From the NCBI GenBank assembly GCA_964612855.1, contig CAZTDR010000001.1, positions 62,001 to 126,000 on the forward strand: a DNA stretch of 64,000 nt. Direction: 5' to 3'. The notes under the pieces were generated by a model. That model searched no databases. It had not been told where the DNA came from and saw only the letters and a program-made list of their open reading frames with translations. A program made the translations under genes and the position numbers. This DNA comes from DATIJJ01 sp964612855 (GTDB lineage: Bacteria; Pseudomonadota; Gammaproteobacteria; DSM-16500). This document shows positions 59,591-64,000 of this stretch, piece by piece. Numbering within the stretch: position 1 is the stretch's first letter; each line of letters opens with the position of its first letter.

Positions 59591-61369
59591 ATGCGTAGTC
59601 ATTATTGTGGTCAAGTTACAGCCGAATTATTAGATAAAGAAGTGCAGTTAGCCGGGTGGGTACACCGCCGTCGCGACCATGGCGGGGTTATTTTTTTGGA
59701 TTTACGCGATCGTGAGGGCCTGGTCCAAGTGGTTATTGCGCCCGCTAATGCAGAAGCGTTTCGCATTGCGGAATCTGTTCGTAATGAATATGTTTTACAA
59801 GTAAAGGGTCACGTGCGCCGTCGTCCTGAAGGTACGGTTAACAAAGAATTAAAAACCGGTGAAATCGAAATAGATGGTTTAACTTTAACGGTGTTAAATC
59901 GTGCAGAACCGACGCCATTTCCGATCGATGAATACCATGATGTAGGCGAAGAAGCGCGCTTAAAATACCGTTATCTGGATTTACGTCGTCCCGACATGTT
60001 GCAAAAAATGAAAACCCGTGCTGCCATCACGCGCTATATTCGGCGTTATATGGATGAAGCCGGATTTATGGATATCGAAACCCCGTTTTTGACCAAAGCC
60101 ACACCTGAAGGTGCGCGAGATTATTTGGTACCCAGTCGGACCAAACCCGGTAGTTTTTTTGCATTACCGCAATCTCCGCAAGTGTTTAAGCAATTATTAA
60201 TGATGGCGGGCATGGATCGTTATTATCAGATTGTGCGGTGTTTTCGTGATGAAGATTTGCGCGCTGATCGTCAACCCGAATTCACGCAGCTCGATGTGGA
60301 AACTTCTTTTTTAAATGAAGACGAGATTCAGCACATCATGGAAAAAATGATGCGCGGCTTGTTCAAAGAATTATTAAATGTCGATTTGCCCGACCCATTT
60401 CCGCGCATGAGTTATGCCGAAGCGATGACACGTTATGGTTCTGACAAACCCGATTTGCGTATTCCTCTCGAGTTAGTGGACATTAATGATTTAATGCGCA
60501 ATGTTGAATTTAAAGTTTTTTCCGGTCCGGCGAATGATCTGCACGGACGCGTCACGGCGTTGCATGTGCCGGGTGGTGCCGAATTGAGTCGTAAAGAAAT
60601 TGATGATTATACTCATTATGCCGCTATGTTCGGGGCAAAAGGATTGGCTTATATCAAATTCAATGCGGATGGTTTGCAATCGCCCATTTTGAAGTTTCTG
60701 CCAGAAGAGGTAATTAAGACGATTATTGAGCGCACTAAAGCGAAAGTCGGTGATATTATTTTCTTCGGCGCGGATAAGGCGCAGGTGGTCAATGATGCAT
60801 TAGGCGCATTGCGCGTTAAGTTGGGTCATGATCGTGGTTTAGTAGAAAAAAATTGGCGCGCCTTATGGGTAGTTGATTTCCCTATGTTTGAAAAAGGAGA
60901 AGGGCGATTATCCGCATGCCATCATCCTTTCACTGCACCGAAAATTAATGATATCAGTGAATTAGCGCATGAACCTGAGAAAATTCTGGCGCGGGCTTAT
61001 GATATGGTCATTAATGGCACGGAAATTGGTGGGGGCTCTATTCGTATTAATTCATCTGATATGCAGATGGCCGTGTTTAATACATTGAATATTTCGCCCG
61101 AAGAAGCGCAATTAAAATTTGGTCATTTATTAACAGCGCTTAAGTTTGGTTGCCCGCCGCATGGTGGAATTGCCTTGGGGATCGATCGTTTAGCCATGTG
61201 GATGACGGGCTCAGATTCGATTCGTGATGTGATTGCATTTCCGAAAACGCAAACAGCAAGTTGTCCACTTACGGATGCGCCTGCGCCCGTTGATCCAGCG
61301 CAATTGATTGAATTGGGTATTCGGGTTCGTAAAGAAATGACGGATGAAAAGAAAGCGGTTATTACTTAA
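59591..61369 (+). CDS. aspS: Aspartate--tRNA ligase
   Basis: 592 residues, bacterial type with a large GAD insertion. The anticodon-binding OB fold starts LAGWVHRRRDHGGVIFLDLRD; motif 2 is RCFRDEDLRADRQPEFTQLD; motif 3 is GIALGIDRLAMW. Whether it is discriminating or also charges tRNA-Asn cannot be judged here. It is part of the DUF502-aspS-yebC-ruvC operon. Confidence 0.98.
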   Translation: MRSHYCGQVTAELLDKEVQLAGWVHRRRDHGGVIFLDLRDREGLVQVVIAPANAEAFRIAESVRNEYVLQVKGHVRRRPEGTVNKELKTGEIEIDGLTLTVLNRAEPTPFPIDEYHDVGEEARLKYRYLDLRRPDMLQKMKTRAAITRYIRRYMDEAGFMDIETPFLTKATPEGARDYLVPSRTKPGSFFALPQSPQVFKQLLMMAGMDRYYQIVRCFRDEDLRADRQPEFTQLDVETSFLNEDEIQHIMEKMMRGLFKELLNVDLPDPFPRMSYAEAMTRYGSDKPDLRIPLELVDINDLMRNVEFKVFSGPANDLHGRVTALHVPGGAELSRKEIDDYTHYAAMFGAKGLAYIKFNADGLQSPILKFLPEEVIKTIIERTKAKVGDIIFFGADKAQVVNDALGALRVKLGHDRGLVEKNWRALWVVDFPMFEKGEGRLSACHHPFTAPKINDISELAHEPEKILARAYDMVINGTEIGGGSIRINSSDMQMAVFNTLNISPEEAQLKFGHLLTALKFGCPPHGGIALGIDRLAMWMTGSDSIRDVIAFPKTQTASCPLTDAPAPVDPAQLIELGIRVRKEMTDEKKAVIT

Positions 61370-61401
61370 ATTTGCCCACCACCCACACTGGAGAATTATT
61401 G

Positions 61402-62151
61402 ATGGCAGGCCACAGCAAATGGGCGAATATCAAGCGCCACAAAGCAAAACAAGATTCCGTTAAAGGTAAGCTGTATACCAAATTAATTCGTGAAGTTACC
61501 GTTTCTGCTAAACTGGGTGGTGGCGATGCCGATAGTAATCCCCGATTGCGTGCAGCCATGGACAAAGCATTTGGCGCTAACATGTCACGTGATGTGATTG
61601 ATCGCGCGATTAAGCGTGGTGCGGGTGGATTGGAAGGAAATGATGTTGAAGAAGTGCGTTATGAAGGTTATGGCCCTGGCGGGATCGCTGTCATGGTCGA
61701 CTGTATGACTAATAATCGGAATCGTACCGTTGCGGATGTGCGTCATGCTTTTACCAAATGCGGCGGAAATCTGGGAACAGATGGTTCCGTGTCTTATCTA
61801 TTTAATAAACTCGGACAAATTACTTTTGCACCCGGTGTTGATGAAGAGCGTATTATGGAATTGGCGCTCGAACAAAATGCCGAAGATGTCATTGTGAATG
61901 AAGATAAAAGTATTGAAGTGATGACCTCGCCAGATGCTTTTCATGCAATTAAAGATGCCATCATTGGCATGGGCTTTCAGCCAGCCTATGCTGAAATTTC
62001 AATGATTGCAGCGACGAATGTGTCGATTACTGATAAAGAAATCGCTGAAAAATTATTACGGTTAACAGAAATGTTGGAAGAATTGGATGATGTACAGGAA
62101 GTTTATTCCAATGCAGATATTCCAGAAAATGTATTGGCAGAGTTGGAATAA
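61402..62151 (+). CDS. yebC: YebC/PmpR-family protein
   Basis: 249 residues from ATG 61402 with GGAGAATT upstream; the frame extends 30 bases further but the conserved start is MAGHSKWANIKRHKA. This TACO1/YebC family relieves ribosome stalling on proline-rich stretches and/or acts as a DNA-binding regulator. It is located between aspS and ruvC, the conserved position. Confidence 0.96.
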   Translation: MAGHSKWANIKRHKAKQDSVKGKLYTKLIREVTVSAKLGGGDADSNPRLRAAMDKAFGANMSRDVIDRAIKRGAGGLEGNDVEEVRYEGYGPGGIAVMVDCMTNNRNRTVADVRHAFTKCGGNLGTDGSVSYLFNKLGQITFAPGVDEERIMELALEQNAEDVIVNEDKSIEVMTSPDAFHAIKDAIIGMGFQPAYAEISMIAATNVSITDKEIAEKLLRLTEMLEELDDVQEVYSNADIPENVLAELE

Positions 62152-62154
62152 AAT

Positions 62155-62227
62155 GTCATCCCCGAGTGCTTTTGTCGGGGATCTGTTTACTAATAGGAGA
62201 TCCCCGACAAAAGCATTCGGGGATGAC
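62155..62227. repeat. Inverted repeat between yebC and ruvC
   Basis: GTCATCCCCGAGTGCTTTTG and its mirror AAAAGCATTCGGGGATGAC enclose GTCGGGGATC...GATCCCCGAC: a stem of about 30 bp with a short loop. A solo arm occurs at 31231-31252. It could attenuate transcription into ruvC. Confidence 0.75.
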
Positions 62228-62241
62228 GGTATGGGGAATCC

Positions 62242-62772
62242 ATGATCATCATCGGCATCGACCCAGGCTCACGTCTCACCGGCTATGGCGTCATTCAATG
62301 GCACGGAAATCAAAGCCGTTATCTCGATAGCGGTTGTCTTAATCTCGCGACTTATGCTTTTTCCGAACGACTACAAAAAATTTTCACGGGCATTCAAGCT
62401 ATTATCCAGTTATATCAACCCCAGGAAGCGGCGATTGAACAAGTTTTCATGCATCAAAACCCAGGTTCTGCACTTAAATTAGGCCAGGCTCGAGGCGCTG
62501 CGATTGTGGCACTTAATATGATGGTTGCCGAATATTCTGCGCGCCAAGTTAAACAATCCGTAGTGGGTTATGGCGCTGCGGCCAAAACGCAAGTGCAACA
62601 TATGGTAAAACGCTTATTAAATATTTCCCATGATTTACAAGCTGACGCCGCTGATGCCTTGGCTATTGCTTTATGCCACGCCCACACGCGTTTTGCGACA
62701 AATAAAATTTCTCAACTTGTTCCGTCGCAAAAAAAACGTTCTAGTTGGCGTAACTATCAGCCGAAGGGATAG
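62242..62772 (+). CDS. ruvC: Crossover junction endodeoxyribonuclease RuvC
   Basis: 176 residues. GIDPGSRLTGYGVI holds the first catalytic Asp, AIEQVFMHQNPGSALKLGQARG the Glu, and DAADALAIALCHAH the last Asp pair. It resolves Holliday junctions with RuvAB. No ruvA or ruvB follows; instead its last 32 bases overlap the end of a convergent HipT-like gene, so the C-terminal tail (SSWRNYQPKG) shares DNA with that gene. Confidence 0.95.
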   Translation: MIIIGIDPGSRLTGYGVIQWHGNQSRYLDSGCLNLATYAFSERLQKIFTGIQAIIQLYQPQEAAIEQVFMHQNPGSALKLGQARGAAIVALNMMVAEYSARQVKQSVVGYGAAAKTQVQHMVKRLLNISHDLQADAADALAIALCHAHTRFATNKISQLVPSQKKRSSWRNYQPKG

Positions 62773-63712
62773 TTGGTAAACCCAGACGTTCGCATCTCTC
62801 ATTTAGCAGCGAAAGATAATTTTGTTTCATGGCCTTAGATAAGAAGCTGATTTCAATTAAGTGACGCCACTTAGGTAAGGCTTGTTCAATTTGTAGTAAA
62901 ACATCTTGGATAACAGCTTGGTTTAATTTTAAGCGCGAAACACCAAAATAATTTAAAAAATCGTTTTTTGTTAAATTCCTTTTTTTGCCATTTAGGGGTA
63001 GTGCTATTTCTTCACTGTGTTCTTGTAATGCGATGCTCGAATTAATTAAATCATAAACAGGGGAGAGCATGTTTTTTTGATCGCGCGTAATAAGAGAAAA
63101 GTTTTTTAAATGAGCGTCCTCATTCCCCACTAAAAAATTAAATAAAGTGAGTTTAAATAATTTTATGAGTTCAATTTTCGGAAACGAACAAAATTTTTCG
63201 ATTACCGTAATGACTTTTTCCATCGAGCTGTCATATTTTTTGTCCCGTTTTTCGCCTAATAGTTGCGTAAAATCTTCCAGCGCTAATTTTTTGTTACGCC
63301 CACTGCGATCAAAGCGTTTAACAAAGTAAGTCATGCTGCCGTCTTTTGAGTACACTAAACCATGTACAGGCACTTCAAGTCCTATGGTTGCTGCAAGTGA
63401 CATGGTGAGCGCTTCGTTTTCGGGTAATTCAGAATAAAGCTCACTTTGTGGTTTTAAAATGTAGTGGCCGTATTGATCAACAATTGAAAAATGTTCTTCT
63501 TTAATTTTTAATTGGGCGCTTAATTTCATCTGTACGCCTTGAACAGACATTTTTCCAACGCGCGCAATGGCTTCTTTACGTTGTTCGTCTGCACTTAAGT
63601 TAAGTGGCGCCAGATTTTTTAATTGGGGAGAAAGTAATTTTAGGCCACGCACGGAATAATTCTGGCCTGGAAGTAGGATGTCATAGGTAATGGGGCAACG
63701 CTTCATTCTCAT
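62741..63712 (-). CDS. hipT: HipT-like serine/threonine kinase toxin (split HipA)
   Basis: 323 residues. The chain begins MRMKRCPITYDILLPGQNYSVRGLK and lacks the N-subdomain 1 of HipA, which is encoded separately upstream, as in HipBST systems. Kinase features: MSVQGVQMKLS glycine-rich loop (Ser56), ILKP with Lys87, catalytic VGNEDAHLKNFSL (Asp199, Asn204) and metal-binding PVYDLINS (Asp221). HipT of E. coli phosphorylates TrpS, HipA phosphorylates GltX; the target here is unknown. It overlaps the hipS-like gene by four bases and ruvC by 32 bases in convergent orientation. Confidence 0.85.
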   Translation of the reverse strand: MRMKRCPITYDILLPGQNYSVRGLKLLSPQLKNLAPLNLSADEQRKEAIARVGKMSVQGVQMKLSAQLKIKEEHFSIVDQYGHYILKPQSELYSELPENEALTMSLAATIGLEVPVHGLVYSKDGSMTYFVKRFDRSGRNKKLALEDFTQLLGEKRDKKYDSSMEKVITVIEKFCSFPKIELIKLFKLTLFNFLVGNEDAHLKNFSLITRDQKNMLSPVYDLINSSIALQEHSEEIALPLNGKKRNLTKNDFLNYFGVSRLKLNQAVIQDVLLQIEQALPKWRHLIEISFLSKAMKQNYLSLLNERCERLGLPTIPSADSYAN

Positions 63713-64000
63713 TCCTCGATAGTCACGGCACCCACCACATCGTGACCGACTTTGAGTAATTGGCCAAAATAATCATTTTTATCCAGTTTATATTTACGTA
63801 ATAATGCTTCTAGCATCATCCCTTCTGGTAATAAACCTTCAAAAAAAGGAGGAAATGTTTTAAATTCATAGCATTTTTTTTCTAAAGGCATCGTCAGTGA
63901 AACCGGTGCGCCTTGATAATCATTGGCATAAGTAAACCGATAAAGCGGCACTCCATCGGTCGTTTCTTCTAATAGGCCAGCTTCAACATGATGAACATAT
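63709..64000 (-). CDS. hipS: HipS-like protein (HipA N-terminal subdomain), 5' end beyond the window
   Basis: The frame is open to the right edge. VHHVEAGLLEETTDGVPLYRFTYANDYQGAPVSLTMPL and FPPFFEGLLPEGMMLEALLRK match the HipA N-terminal subdomain 1. In HipBST this separate small protein acts as the antitoxin of HipT. A GTG at 63951 would be an internal start; the conserved sequence continues upstream, so the true start lies outside. The HipB-like DNA-binding gene would be expected just beyond the edge. Confidence 0.8.
   Translation of the reverse strand, partial: YVHHVEAGLLEETTDGVPLYRFTYANDYQGAPVSLTMPLEKKCYEFKTFPPFFEGLLPEGMMLEALLRKYKLDKNDYFGQLLKVGHDVVGAVTIEE

Noticed and set aside
1..64000. 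CRISPR array, prophage structural genes, intact IS transposase
   Set aside because: I looked for regularly spaced direct repeats and transposase or capsid-like proteins and found none; all repeated DNA here is palindromic and irregularly spaced.

Overview
The window looks like a chromosomal segment of a gammaproteobacterium of the order Legionellales (Coxiella/Aquicella-like). Three things point there. The housekeeping gene orders are gammaproteobacterial: ispB next to rplU-rpmA-obgE; rpsT next to murJ-ribF-ileS-lspA; lnt-leuS-lptE-holA-nadD-rsfS-rlmH; tamAB; prfB-lysS; FmdB-DUF502-aspS-yebC-ruvC. There is an IcmD/DotP-like component of a Dot/Icm type IVB secretion system and an LbtU-type outer-membrane protein. 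There are also several lone low-GC genes without bacterial housekeeping homology that look like secreted effectors. The genus is an inference; no rRNA is present.

Layout. 1-2.9 kb: end of a flagellar cluster (flgA, motA, motB). 2.9-9.2 kb: accessory stretch with a small secreted protein, ogt, a YopT/C58-like cysteine protease, unknown proteins, and a wrecked AbiE-type toxin-antitoxin pair, ending at tRNA-Pro(CGG). 9.7-20.2 kb: core block ispB / rplU-rpmA-obgE / rpsT / murJ-ribF-ileS-lspA. 20.2-23.6 kb: alpha/beta hydrolase divergent from an IcmD-like gene plus a lipoprotein, a repeat-rich gap and an LPS-kinase-like protein. 23.6-31.2 kb: minus-strand lnt-leuS-lptE-holA-nadD-rsfS-rlmH. 31.4-35.2 kb: LbtU-like porin, DUF1841, nth, a GT2 glycosyltransferase. 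35.3-40.6 kb: unknown proteins and tamA-tamB. 40.7-47.8 kb: a P1-family peptidase, a Nit-type amidase, a broken old yellow enzyme, a divergent regulator pair and a histone-deacetylase-like amidohydrolase, with clear traces of a tandem duplication (truncated copies of the amidase and HDAC genes). 47.8-51.2 kb: a membrane protein, prfB (with programmed frameshift) and lysS. 51.5-58.5 kb: effector-like protein, type IV pilin genes, glycosyltransferase, WrbA, SDR, ABC exporter. 58.6-62.8 kb: FmdB-DUF502-aspS-yebC-ruvC. The right end holds a split HipA system (HipS/HipT-like) running off the window.

The most striking non-gene content is dense intergenic palindromic repeats. At least four short families share GTAGGG...CCCTAC ends (a GCGGACACATGGGTCCGC type, a GGATTAGACGCG...CGTAATCC type, a GGCACGGCGTGCC type and a GTGGGCAAAGCGCAGCGTGCCCAC type). 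In addition there are longer, often TA-flanked hairpin elements of 160-190 bp (3616-3780, 24486-24652, 48303-48492, 51195-51376) with solo ends elsewhere. Some have changed genes: one solo end truncates the AbiEii-like toxin, one short repeat lies in frame in the leader of a type IV prepilin, and two supply stop codons. I found no CRISPR array, intact transposase, integrase or rRNA.
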